From positions 6,076,001 to 6,140,000 of the forward strand of contig NZ_CP026652.1 of assembly GCF_002946835.1 (NCBI RefSeq): a stretch of DNA of 64,000 nucleotides, in the 5' to 3' direction. This DNA is from Streptomyces dengpaensis (GTDB lineage Bacteria; Actinomycetota; Actinomycetes; Streptomycetales; Streptomycetaceae). Position numbers and translations under genes: made by a program. Below, one piece after another: positions 38,724 to 47,130 of the stretch. The notes below the pieces were generated by a model that saw only the letters and a list, made by a program, of their open reading frames with translations, was not told the DNA's origin and made no database searches. How positions within the stretch are numbered: the stretch's first letter is position 1; each line of letters begins with the position of its first letter.

Positions 38724-39469
38724 CCGTCGACTTCTCCCGGTTCCCGCTCGCCCCGGGCGACCGTGTCCTGGACCTCGGCTGCGGTGCCGGCCGGCACGCG
38801 TTCGAGTGCTACCGGCGGGGCGCGCAGGTCGTGGCGCTCGACCAGAACGGCGAGGAGATCCGCGAGGTCGCCAAGTGGTTCGTGGCGATGAAGGAGGCGG
38901 GCGAGGCCCCCGAGGGCGCCACCGCCACGGCCATGGAGGGCGACGCCCTCGCGCTGCCCTTCCCCGACGAGTCCTTCGACGTCGTGATCATCTCCGAGGT
39001 GATGGAGCACATCCCGGACGACAAGGGCGTCCTCGCGGAGATGGTCCGGGTGCTCAAGCCGGGCGGCCGCATCGCGATCACCGTCCCGCGGTATGGCCCC
39101 GAGAAGGTCTGCTGGGCACTGTCCGACGCGTACCACGAGGTCGAGGGCGGCCACATCCGTATTTACAGGGCGGACGAGCTCCTTGCGAAGATCCGCGAGG
39201 CGGGCCTGCGCCCGTACGGCACCCACCACGCCCACGCCCTGCACTCCCCGTACTGGTGGCTGAAGTGCGCGTTCGGTGTCGACAACGACAAGGCGCTGCC
39301 CGTGCGGGCGTACCACAAGCTCCTGGTCTGGGACATCATGAAGAAACCCCTTGCCACCCGGGTCGCCGAGCAGGCGCTGAACCCGCTGATCGGCAAGAGC
39401 TTCGTGGCGTACGCGACCAAGCCGCATCTGCCGCGGCTGTCCGAGTCCTCCGAGGTGGCCGCCAAGTGA
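38717..39469 (+). CDS. Class I SAM-dependent methyltransferase
   Basis: A 250-residue methyltransferase of the UbiE/Methyltransf_11 type. SAM motif I is VLDLGCGAGRHAFECYRRG, the acidic loop VALDQNGEEI, and motifs II/III are FDVVIISEVMEHIPDD and MVRVLKPGGRIAITVPR. A C-terminal extension (HALHSPYWWLKCAFG, YHKLLVWDIM) probably binds the acceptor. The GTG start lies inside the end of the GT4 gene, and its stop forms GTGA with the next start. The three genes are probably translationally coupled and act on the same molecule. Confidence 0.9.
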   Translation: MLTVDFSRFPLAPGDRVLDLGCGAGRHAFECYRRGAQVVALDQNGEEIREVAKWFVAMKEAGEAPEGATATAMEGDALALPFPDESFDVVIISEVMEHIPDDKGVLAEMVRVLKPGGRIAITVPRYGPEKVCWALSDAYHEVEGGHIRIYRADELLAKIREAGLRPYGTHHAHALHSPYWWLKCAFGVDNDKALPVRAYHKLLVWDIMKKPLATRVAEQALNPLIGKSFVAYATKPHLPRLSESSEVAAK

Positions 39470-40536
39470 CCACCCCCCGGACAGAACACCTCGTCCTGCC
39501 CGGGGTCCTCACCGCCGAGCAGGCCGCCGCGACCGTCCGCGGGATCCTCGACGTACAGCGGGAGGACGGCGCCATACCGTGGTTCCGCGGGCATCACCTC
39601 GACCCGTGGGACCACACCGAGGCGGCCATGGCGCTGGACGCCGCCGGGGAACACGAGGCCGCGGAGCGCGCGTACGAGTGGCTGGCGCGGCATCAGCGGC
39701 AGGACGGCTCCTGGTACGCCGCGTACGCGGACGGGGACCCACACGACGTCACCGACCGCGGGCGGGAGACGAACTTCGTCGCGTACATAGCGGTGGGCGT
39801 CTGGCACCACTACCTGGCCACGGGCGACGACACGTTCCTGGACCGCATGTGGCCGGCCGTCTACGCGGCCATCGAGTTCGTACTGCGGCTCCAGCAGCCC
39901 GGCGGGCAGATCGGCTGGAAGCGTGAGGACGACGGCACCGCCGTCGACGACGCCCTCCTGACCGGGAGTTCGTCGATCCACCACGCGCTGCGCTGCGCGC
40001 TCGCCATCGCCGAGCAGCGCGAAGAGCCGCAGCCGGACTGGGAGTTGGCGGTCGGAGCGCTCCGGCACGCGATCCGCCGCCACCCGGAGCGTTTCCTGGA
40101 CAAGGACCGCTACTCGATGGACTGGTACTACCCGGTGCTCGGGGGCGCGTTGACGGGCGCCGAGGCCAAGTCCCGTATCGAGGAAGGCTGGGACCGCTTC
40201 GTGGTCCCCGGACTGGGTGTCCGCTGCGTGGTCCCCAACCCCTGGGTGACCGGCGGTGAATCCGCCGAACTGGCTCTCGCTCTCTGGGCGGTGGGCGAGT
40301 CCGACCGTGCCCTGGAGATACTCCAGTCCATCCAGCACCTGCGCGACCCGAAGACCGGCCTGTACTGGACGGGCTACGTCTTCGAGGACCAGGCCATCTG
40401 GCCCCAGGAGCTCACCACGTGGACGGCGGGCTCCCTGCTTCTGGCCGTCGCCGCACTGGGCGGCGACGAGCCCACGTGCGCGGTCTTCGGCGGCGAGCGG
40501 CTGCCGGGCGGACTGGACCCCGACTGCTGCGACTGA
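39466..40536 (+). CDS. Alpha-toroid (prenyltransferase/terpene-cyclase-like) protein
   Basis: A 356-residue soluble protein with the six-hairpin alpha/alpha toroid of prenyltransferases and glycosidase-like proteins. Repeat motifs are ILDVQREDGAIPWF, WLARHQRQDGSWYAAY, VLRLQQPGGQIGW and DPKTGLYWTGY. Acidic and aromatic residues line the pattern (HHLDPWDHTEAAMAL, DKDRYSMDWYYPVLGG), which looks more like a carbohydrate-active or isoprenoid cavity than a structural repeat. The start is the GTG at 39466 (overlap with the methyltransferase stop). The function is unknown; the constant link with GT4 and a methyltransferase suggests modification of a glycosylated lipid. Confidence 0.85.
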   Translation: MTTPRTEHLVLPGVLTAEQAAATVRGILDVQREDGAIPWFRGHHLDPWDHTEAAMALDAAGEHEAAERAYEWLARHQRQDGSWYAAYADGDPHDVTDRGRETNFVAYIAVGVWHHYLATGDDTFLDRMWPAVYAAIEFVLRLQQPGGQIGWKREDDGTAVDDALLTGSSSIHHALRCALAIAEQREEPQPDWELAVGALRHAIRRHPERFLDKDRYSMDWYYPVLGGALTGAEAKSRIEEGWDRFVVPGLGVRCVVPNPWVTGGESAELALALWAVGESDRALEILQSIQHLRDPKTGLYWTGYVFEDQAIWPQELTTWTAGSLLLAVAALGGDEPTCAVFGGERLPGGLDPDCCD

Positions 40537-40550
40537 GCCACTCGGTGCGT

Positions 40551-40702
40551 CAGCGCCGGTGCATGCGGCGGCGATCAGTGCCGGTGCATGCGGCGGCGAT
40601 CAGTGCCGGTGCATGCGGCGGCGATCAGTGCCGGTGCATGCGGCGGCGATCAGTGCCGGTGCATACGGTTGGCGATCAGCGCCGGTGCATACGGTTGGCG
40701 AT
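40551..40702. repeat. 25/26-bp tandem array copying the 3' end of a gene
   Basis: Six copies of CAGTGCCGGTGCATGCGGCG plus GCGAT start at 40551, 40576, 40601, 40626, 40651 and 40677. The last copy is the final coding segment of the small membrane protein gene; the others extend past its stop towards the toroid gene. Confidence 0.9.
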
Positions 40703-40969
40703 CGCGTGGCCCACGAACAGGTACACGATGGCCGCGAGGCCGTACCCGGCGACGACACGTGCCCAGGCCTCGTCGAACGTGAACAGGTCGTGCGACCAGC
40801 CGGCGAGCCACGCGGCCGCGTCGTGGACGAACTGCACGAGGTCGTTTGCGCGGTTGGCGTCCAGCAGGTACATCAGGATCCACAGGCCCAGGATGAAGGC
40901 CATGATGTCGGCGACGATCGCGATGACCGTGCCGGCCTGATTGGCACCGTTGTGCGAATGAGTGGACAT
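40676..40969 (-). CDS. Small integral membrane protein
   Basis: A 97-residue protein with two membrane helices (AGTVIAIVADIMAFILGLWI and VVAGYGLAAIVYLFVGHAI). Between them is an amphipathic segment rich in Trp and Asp (ANDLVQFVHDAAAWLAGWSHDLF). It ends in NRMHRR. Paralogues are common in Streptomyces; the function is unknown. The ATG at 40969 has GAAGGG upstream. The C-terminal codons are the source unit of the adjacent tandem array. Confidence 0.8.
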   Translation of the reverse strand: MSTHSHNGANQAGTVIAIVADIMAFILGLWILMYLLDANRANDLVQFVHDAAAWLAGWSHDLFTFDEAWARVVAGYGLAAIVYLFVGHAIANRMHRR

Positions 40970-41087
40970 GCCCTTCGGATTGCCGCTCCACGGTGGATGA
41001 AACCCGAACGGGCTCGCTCGGGTGGCGCAGCCGCCTGCGCGGGGTGACGCTTCCGGAAGAACCGACCCACCCGTCCCGGAGGCCCCT

Positions 41088-41627
41088 GTGCCCACACCGA
41101 TACGCCACCTCGTCGTAGCCCTCGTCCTCTGCTGCGCCCTCCTCGCCGGCGCCACCGCATGCGGTGGCGACGACAGCGACACGGCGGCCGCCCCGACCGG
41201 AACCAGTACCGTCGAGCGGCAGAAGCTCGCCAAGACCCGGTTCGTCGCGAACGCCGGGCTCGCGGCCGGGGCGACGTACCAGTGGATCGTGAAGCCGTGG
41301 CGGGCGGGCAAGTTCAAGAAGGGCGCGGACGGGCGGACATCGGCCCTCGTCAAGGCGGGCCTCGCGGGCACCTTCGCCTACAACCGGCTCAAGGCGGCGC
41401 AACGCAACGCCGAGGGCGACCCGACGCTCTCCAAGGCCATCGCCCCGGTCACCGCCGGCATCGACGCCCTCAAGGACCTGCCGTCCAAGCTGCGCAAGGG
41501 CGACTCGACGGATGCCGTCGTCGGCACCTTCGACGACGTCATCAACCAGGTGAAGGACGCCGGGAAGAGCGCGGGCGCCGAGGTGACGAACAAGGTGCCG
41601 TCGGCCTCGCAGCTCGCCTCAGGATGA
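41088..41627 (+). CDS. Putative lipoprotein
   Basis: A 179-residue exported protein. The signal (IRHLVVALVLCCALLAGATAC) ends in a lipobox-like ATAC, so Cys25 or a nearby Cys is probably lipidated. The mature part is helical, with no known domain: a conserved-looking TRFVANAGLAAGATYQWIVKP, then KAGLAGTFAYNRLKAAQ and a last amphipathic helix. Proteins of this shape are annotated only as hypothetical in Streptomyces. The start is the GTG at 41088 with GGAGG before it. Confidence 0.75.
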   Translation: MPTPIRHLVVALVLCCALLAGATACGGDDSDTAAAPTGTSTVERQKLAKTRFVANAGLAAGATYQWIVKPWRAGKFKKGADGRTSALVKAGLAGTFAYNRLKAAQRNAEGDPTLSKAIAPVTAGIDALKDLPSKLRKGDSTDAVVGTFDDVINQVKDAGKSAGAEVTNKVPSASQLASG

Positions 41628-41729
41628 CCCCCGCATCACTACCTTTCCTTCAACTCGCCGCCGTCTGAAAGCCGTTCGGGAGTAAGCGCTGTCACAGACG
41701 ATCTTTCCCCACCACGGGGGGAGACGCCG

Positions 41730-42323
41730 GTGCCCGACGCAGCCAGACCGAACGCCGTATCCGACGCGGACAGATCACGCACCATCGACGAGCCGAGACT
41801 CACCACCCGCCAACGGACGCGCCGACGGCGGTTACCGCGCCACGTCGCCGTCGCGCTCCCCCTCGCCCTGACCGGGCTGGTCTCGCTGCTGTTCTCGGGC
41901 AACGCGCTGCGACCGTTCGAACGCATCACCACGATCGAGGCCAGGATGGCCTCCAAGTCCGACTACTTCAAAGACCCCGAGGTGCAGCGGCTGCTCCTCA
42001 AGCACGGCATACGGGTCGACATCCACCGGCTCGGCTCCCGGGGCATCGCCACGCAGTCCCTGAAGGGCATGGACGTGGTCTTCCCGTCCGGCCAGCCCGC
42101 GGCCAAGCTGATCCTGGGCCGCCAGGAGCACTCGGTGCGGTCGGTGTGCCCCTTCGTCACACCGCTCGTGCTGGGCACCTTCCGGGACTACGCGGACACC
42201 CTGGTGAAGGCGGGCGGCCGCGTCGGCCTGAAGAAGGCCGCCGCCGCGACCGGCGGCCGCATGGTCGACGCCAACCTTTCCTCACTCTCCGGCGCTTTCA
42301 AGGAGATCCGTGGGTGTCATTGA
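41730..42323 (+). CDS. Membrane-anchored protein resembling the start of a substrate-binding protein
   Basis: A 197-residue protein with one N-terminal helix (VAVALPLALTGLVSLLFSG) after a basic cytoplasmic part. The outer region begins SKSDYFKDPEVQRLLLKHGI followed by HRLGSRGIATQ and GMDVVFPSGQPAAKLI. This matches the first lobe of extracellular substrate-binding-like proteins that read DPEV...GxxV...GS. Full proteins would have a second lobe; here the chain stops after about 155 outer residues, so it is either a short family member or truncated. Its stop overlaps the next gene by 14 bases. Confidence 0.7.
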   Translation: MPDAARPNAVSDADRSRTIDEPRLTTRQRTRRRRLPRHVAVALPLALTGLVSLLFSGNALRPFERITTIEARMASKSDYFKDPEVQRLLLKHGIRVDIHRLGSRGIATQSLKGMDVVFPSGQPAAKLILGRQEHSVRSVCPFVTPLVLGTFRDYADTLVKAGGRVGLKKAAAATGGRMVDANLSSLSGAFKEIRGCH

Positions 42324-43092
42324 CAGTCAGTGGTGGAGCCTGTGGGGATGGCCGTGGATGGCTGTCTGGCTCCTGACGGCGACCTGCTTCGCCGTCCTCG
42401 TCCAGTACGCGCTGGCGCGCTGGGGGTCGCTGCGCAGGCGGCGCCGGGGCGGTGCCGGGCGGATGGTCTCCGGCATGTGCATCTACCTGAACGAGGCACG
42501 GGTCGAGAGCATCGCCGCCATCCTCGGTATCCCGAAATCCGACATCGTGGAGATCTCCGAGACGTCCAACGTCGGCGGCGGCGTCGGGGTGTCCGGCAGG
42601 TTCGGCGCCGGCAGCGGGGAGGCGCGGCGGGACGCGAGCAGAGAGACCAGCACCTCGTACTCCGAGCAGAACACGCCCATGAAGACGATCCGCCTGATCA
42701 TGGTCAAGATGCGTGAGCGGGACATCGTGGTGGACGCCGACCTCACCAGCGGACATCTGCTCCCCAACGCGGCACTCGCCGAGACGCTGCGCGATGCCGA
42801 GGGCGGACAGGAGGCGCCGCTGACCGCCGTCCGCTCGGACTACGTCTCGGTCTCCGGCCTCTTCACGGTCCGCAGGGCGGACGGCGGCGATGTCGTGCTG
42901 CGCGCCCGCTACGGCAGCAGCGAGCCGGCCGCGCAGGTGAAGATCACCTGCGAGGAGGCCTGGGGCCGCCCCGAGTTCCGGGTCGACCGGTACTCCGACG
43001 GGGAGTTCCCGGCCACCTGCCTGGGCCTGGTGCGCACGTGGAACGGCGCGACGGGGGAACTCACTCTGGACCCGGTGTCCATCTTCCGCTGA
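42310..43092 (+). CDS. Membrane-anchored hypothetical protein
   Basis: A 260-residue protein with one N-terminal helix (WMAVWLLTATCFAVLVQYALA) followed by a basic stretch. The cytoplasmic part includes CIYLNEARVESIAAILGIPKSDI, a Gly/Ser-rich loop (GGGVGVSGRFGAGSGEARR) and a beta-rich C-terminal half. No known domain is recognised. The GTG at 42310 is preceded by AGGAG and overlaps the gene upstream, so the two are co-translated and probably form one complex. Confidence 0.75.
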   Translation: MGVIDSQWWSLWGWPWMAVWLLTATCFAVLVQYALARWGSLRRRRRGGAGRMVSGMCIYLNEARVESIAAILGIPKSDIVEISETSNVGGGVGVSGRFGAGSGEARRDASRETSTSYSEQNTPMKTIRLIMVKMRERDIVVDADLTSGHLLPNAALAETLRDAEGGQEAPLTAVRSDYVSVSGLFTVRRADGGDVVLRARYGSSEPAAQVKITCEEAWGRPEFRVDRYSDGEFPATCLGLVRTWNGATGELTLDPVSIFR

Positions 43093-43138
43093 ACACCGGG
43101 CTCGCGGTCACGCGTTCCGGTGAACCCCGGGTACGACG

Positions 43139-44170
43139 CTACGTGTTGAGCTCGGCCAGCACCCGCAGCGTGTGAGGGTCCGGGGCCAGGACCAGCAGGT
43201 CGGTCACCGGGCCCTTGCGCCACAACTCCAGTCGCTCGGCGATGCGTTCACGCGGTCCTACGAGGGAGATCTCGTCGGCGAAGGCATCGGGGACGGCGAG
43301 GACGGCTTCCTCCCGGCGGCCGGAGAGGAACAGCTCCTGGATGTGCCGCGCCTCCTCCGCGTACCCCATGCGCGCCATGAGATCGGCGTGGAAGTTGCGC
43401 CCCGCGTGCCCCATCCCGCCGATGTAGAAACCGAGCATCGCCTTGACGGGCAGCAGCCCTTCGGAGATGTCGTCGCAGACGCGGGCGCGGGCCATGGGCG
43501 CGACGAGGAAGTGACTGCTCGATCCCTCGCGGACCTCAGGCAGGTCGGCCAGCGAGGCGTCGTACGCCTGGGGGCGCGTCGGCGACCAGTACAACGGAAG
43601 CCAGCCGTCCGCGATCCGCGTCGTCTGCGCGATGTTCTTCGGCCCCTCGGCACCGAGCAGGATGGGCAGTTCGGCGCGCAAGGGGTGCGTGATCGGCTTC
43701 AGCGCCTTGCCGAGACCGGTGCCGTCGCCTCCTCGGTACGGATGCGAGTGGAAGCGCCCGTCGAGTTCAACGGGGGCCCCGCGCCTGAGGACTTGGCGTA
43801 CGACATCGACGTACTCCCTGGTCGCGGTCAGCGGCGACTTCGGGAACGGGCGCCCGTACCAGCCCTCCACGACCTGCGGCCCCGACAGGCCGAGGCCGAG
43901 CATCATGCGCCCGCCCGAGAGGTGGTCGAGCGTGAGCGCGTGCATCGCGGTGGTGGTGGGGGAGCGGGCGGCCATCTGCGCGACGGCGGTGCCGAGTTGG
44001 ATGCGGGACGTCCGCGCGGCGATCCAGGTGAGCGGGGTGAAGGCGTCGGAGCCCCAGGACTCGGCGGTCCACACGGAGTGGTACCCGAGCCGCTCGGCCT
44101 CCTGGGCGAGGGGGACGTGGTCCGCGGAGGGGCCGCGTCCCCAGTAGCCGAGTGCGAGGCCGAGCCGCAT
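43139..44170 (-). CDS. F420-dependent LLM-class oxidoreductase (Rv3520c-like)
   Basis: A 343-residue luciferase-like TIM-barrel enzyme using coenzyme F420. It opens MRLGLALGYWGRGPSADHV, then ERLGYHSVWTAESWGSDAFTPLTW, HALTLDHLSGGRMMLGLGLSGPQVVEGWYG and a late GVMGHAGR-type loop (IGGMGHAGRNFHADLMARMGY). The pattern is that of the family typified by M. tuberculosis Rv3520c, whose gene lies in the cholesterol locus; the substrate is not defined. The ATG at 44170 has GGAGG upstream. The promoter carries a perfect CTGAYGnnnCRTCAG box. Confidence 0.9.
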   Translation of the reverse strand: MRLGLALGYWGRGPSADHVPLAQEAERLGYHSVWTAESWGSDAFTPLTWIAARTSRIQLGTAVAQMAARSPTTTAMHALTLDHLSGGRMMLGLGLSGPQVVEGWYGRPFPKSPLTATREYVDVVRQVLRRGAPVELDGRFHSHPYRGGDGTGLGKALKPITHPLRAELPILLGAEGPKNIAQTTRIADGWLPLYWSPTRPQAYDASLADLPEVREGSSSHFLVAPMARARVCDDISEGLLPVKAMLGFYIGGMGHAGRNFHADLMARMGYAEEARHIQELFLSGRREEAVLAVPDAFADEISLVGPRERIAERLELWRKGPVTDLLVLAPDPHTLRVLAELNT

Positions 44171-44191
44171 GTCGCCTCCAGAGAGAGATGT

Positions 44192-44206
44192 CTGACGAAC
44201 CGTCAG
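44192..44206. promoter_or_regulatory. CTGAYGnnnCRTCAG operator, LLM oxidoreductase promoter
   Basis: CTGACGAACCGTCAG is a perfect 6-3-6 palindrome, 21 bases before the start codon, of the same type as at the P450 and ALDH promoters. Confidence 0.7.
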
Positions 44207-44230
44207 TAATTCGGGGCGACTGTACGACAA

Positions 44231-44260
44231 CGGCCCCCCGCCCGGAAGGGCGAGGGGCCG
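44231..44260 (-). terminator. Hairpin terminator after the DUF5336 gene
   Basis: CGGCCCC (44231) pairs with GGGGCCG (44254-44260), with an inner CGCCC/GGGCG stem and a GGAA loop, 18 bases after the stop. Confidence 0.75.
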
Positions 44261-44278
44261 TAGGGGAAGCGGGCGGCG

Positions 44279-45103
44279 TCAGCCGCGCTGGATCCCCGAC
44301 GTGTCCTGCAGGACACCACGACGGCCGTCCTGCGTCTGCGCCACCAGGGCGGCACCGCGCTGCTCGACGGCCAGGTACCAGGTGCCCGGCGCCAGCTCGG
44401 CGATCGGCGTCGGCGAACCGTCCTCCGCGAACAGCGGACGCTGCACCGGCACGGCGAACCAGAACGGCGAGAATTCCGGGGCCGCGGGCTGCTGGGCCTG
44501 CTGCGGCTGCGGCTGCGACGGCGCGCCGTAGGGCTGCCCCTGCTGCGGCTGCGCACCGTAGGGCTGGCCCGGCTGCTGGGCGCCCGGGTAGCCGTAACCA
44601 CCCTGCGGCTGACCCGCGTAGGGCTGGGGAGCGGCCGGCCTGGGGGCGCCGACGAGGGCGGCCTTGAGGGCGGGGACGAGCGGGGTGGCGATGGCGGCGC
44701 CGGCCAGGATCAGGGTGGCGATCAGGCCGAGGATGGCGCCGATACCGGCGTCGGGGCCTGCGGTGGACTCGCCGATGTTGTTGGCGCCACCGGCCGGGTC
44801 GAAGATGTTCCCGAGGGCACTCCACGCCGCGAAGACCGTGAAGGCGACGCCGAACGGGCCGAGGTCGAGACCGGCGACCTTGGGGGCCTGCGGCAGACCA
44901 CGGGCGACGACGATGAGCGCGGCGCCGATGATGCCCGCCAGGAAGACGCTCATCAGAAGCGGCGCGCTACCCCAGGCGTTCGGGAGCTCGGCGCTGTCAG
45001 GGGCCCCGTCGATGGAGTAGATGTCGAGGAACGAGGCGATGAACAGCAACACCGCTGCTCCGATCACCACGCCGTCGCCTCGAGTGAGGGAGCGGATATT
45101 CAC
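44279..45103 (-). CDS. DUF5336 membrane protein with Pro/Gln/Tyr-rich linker
   Basis: A 274-residue protein. Residues 1-135 carry four membrane helices (LTRGDGVVIGAAVLLFIASFL, PLLMSVFLAGIIGAALIVVA, VAFTVFAAWSALGNIF, IGAILGLIATLILAGAAIA). Residues 140-205 are a low-complexity segment of GQPYG and PQQ repeats. The last 65 residues are a folded domain (FWFAVPVQRPLFAEDGSPTPIAEL, GTWYLAVEQRGAALVAQT). This is the DUF5336 pattern, a conserved actinobacterial protein of unknown role. Confidence 0.85.
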   Translation of the reverse strand: MNIRSLTRGDGVVIGAAVLLFIASFLDIYSIDGAPDSAELPNAWGSAPLLMSVFLAGIIGAALIVVARGLPQAPKVAGLDLGPFGVAFTVFAAWSALGNIFDPAGGANNIGESTAGPDAGIGAILGLIATLILAGAAIATPLVPALKAALVGAPRPAAPQPYAGQPQGGYGYPGAQQPGQPYGAQPQQGQPYGAPSQPQPQQAQQPAAPEFSPFWFAVPVQRPLFAEDGSPTPIAELAPGTWYLAVEQRGAALVAQTQDGRRGVLQDTSGIQRG

Positions 45104-45263
45104 TTCAGTCCTTCGTCAGTCGTCTCGTCGTCGGTGGGGAGGCGTCGCTGCTCACCGTGTCGCCGTCGGGCCGCGGTGTGAAGCGCGGGGGTGGCCCCTC
45201 ATCGTAGGGACGACACTATCGCCCGTTCGATCAGGATGTCCGCCGGGTTCGATCCGTCGGTCA

Positions 45264-46232
45264 CTACCCCTGCAGGAAGCTCACGATTCCCTCAGAGATC
45301 CCACGCGCCGCCTTCTGCCGCCACGCGCTACTGGTCAGCAGCGCCTCGTCCTTGCTATCGCGCATGTTGCCGCACTCGATGAACACCTTCGGAACCGTTG
45401 ACAGATTGAGACCGCCGAGATCCTTTCGGACCACCAGTCCCGTGCCGTCGCCGATGTAGTTGGAGGGCGCGCTGCCCGTCTCGCGGACGAACAGGCCCGC
45501 GATGCGCTCGCCCAGATCGCGCGAAGAGGCGACGATCGGACGGGTGTCGGCGCCGCCCGCGTTCACGGAGCCGGGAAGGATCACATGGAACCCGCGGTTG
45601 CCGGCCCCCGAGCCGTCCGCGTGGATGGAGACGGCGGCGTCGGCGTGCGCCTCGTTGCCGATCCGGGCCCGCTCGTCGATGCACGGACCCCAGGAACGGT
45701 CACCGTCCTGCGTGAACTTCACTGTGGCGCCCTGCTGTTGCAGGATCGTACGCACCCGCCGCGCGACGTCGAGCGTGAACTGGGCCTCCGCGTAACCCGC
45801 GTTGGTCGAGGTCCCGGTCGTGTCGCACTCCTTCCGGCTCGTGCCGATGTCGACGGTGCGGTTGATCTCGGCGGTGTGCTGGAAGTTGCCTGGGTTGTGA
45901 CCGGGGTCGATGACGACGACCTTGCCCTTGAGGGGGCCGGCGGGCTTGGAGGCGGAGGACGTCGGGCTCGGTGACGTACTCGACTTGTCATCGCCCGTGG
46001 ACGGGGCGCTCGGGGAGGCCGCGGAGGTGGCGCTCGGGGAGGCGGGCGCGGAGGACGCGGGCGCCGCCTTGCCGGATCCGCCCCCGGACCCGTCACCCAC
46101 CGCCTGCCACACCAGCCAACCGGCCAACGCCCCGGGTACAAGCGCGGCAACCGCGACGGTGAGCGGCCCACGCCGGGAGCGGCGCGGCTGCGGCGGATCG
46201 AAGTCAGGGCCTACGTACGACACGCCTGCCAC
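45264..46232 (-). CDS. N-acetylmuramoyl-L-alanine amidase (Amidase_3), membrane anchored
   Basis: A 322-residue cell-wall hydrolase. It has a short cytoplasmic start, one helix (PLTVAVAALVPGALAGWLVW) and a Ser/Ala/Pro linker. The zinc amidase domain follows from about residue 95: VVVIDPGHNPGN (His), NAGYAEAQFTLDVARRV (Glu), VSIHADGSGAGNRGFHVILPG (His) and a late FIECGNMRDSKDEALL with the catalytic Glu. It cleaves the lactyl-peptide bond of peptidoglycan. The GTG at 46232 is used; the GTG at 46223 is about equally likely. Confidence 0.92.
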   Translation of the reverse strand: MAGVSYVGPDFDPPQPRRSRRGPLTVAVAALVPGALAGWLVWQAVGDGSGGGSGKAAPASSAPASPSATSAASPSAPSTGDDKSSTSPSPTSSASKPAGPLKGKVVVIDPGHNPGNFQHTAEINRTVDIGTSRKECDTTGTSTNAGYAEAQFTLDVARRVRTILQQQGATVKFTQDGDRSWGPCIDERARIGNEAHADAAVSIHADGSGAGNRGFHVILPGSVNAGGADTRPIVASSRDLGERIAGLFVRETGSAPSNYIGDGTGLVVRKDLGGLNLSTVPKVFIECGNMRDSKDEALLTSSAWRQKAARGISEGIVSFLQG

Positions 46233-46320
46233 CCTAGCGGCCGCCCTTGGCGGCCACGGCCTCCCCTGCCATGACCGACGTCATACTTGGGCGCGTGGTG
46301 GACGTGTTGCGGCGCCGTCC

Positions 46321-47130
<810 letters not shown>

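Noticed and set aside
38362..39465. Upstream extension of the alpha-toroid gene frame
   Set aside because: It overlaps two real genes in other frames; the GTG at 39466 in the GTGA overlap is the proper start.
37182..40536. Part of a secondary-metabolite cluster because of the toroid (terpene-cyclase-like) protein
   Set aside because: No terpene synthase Asp motifs, no prenyl-diphosphate synthase nearby; the cassette stands alone.
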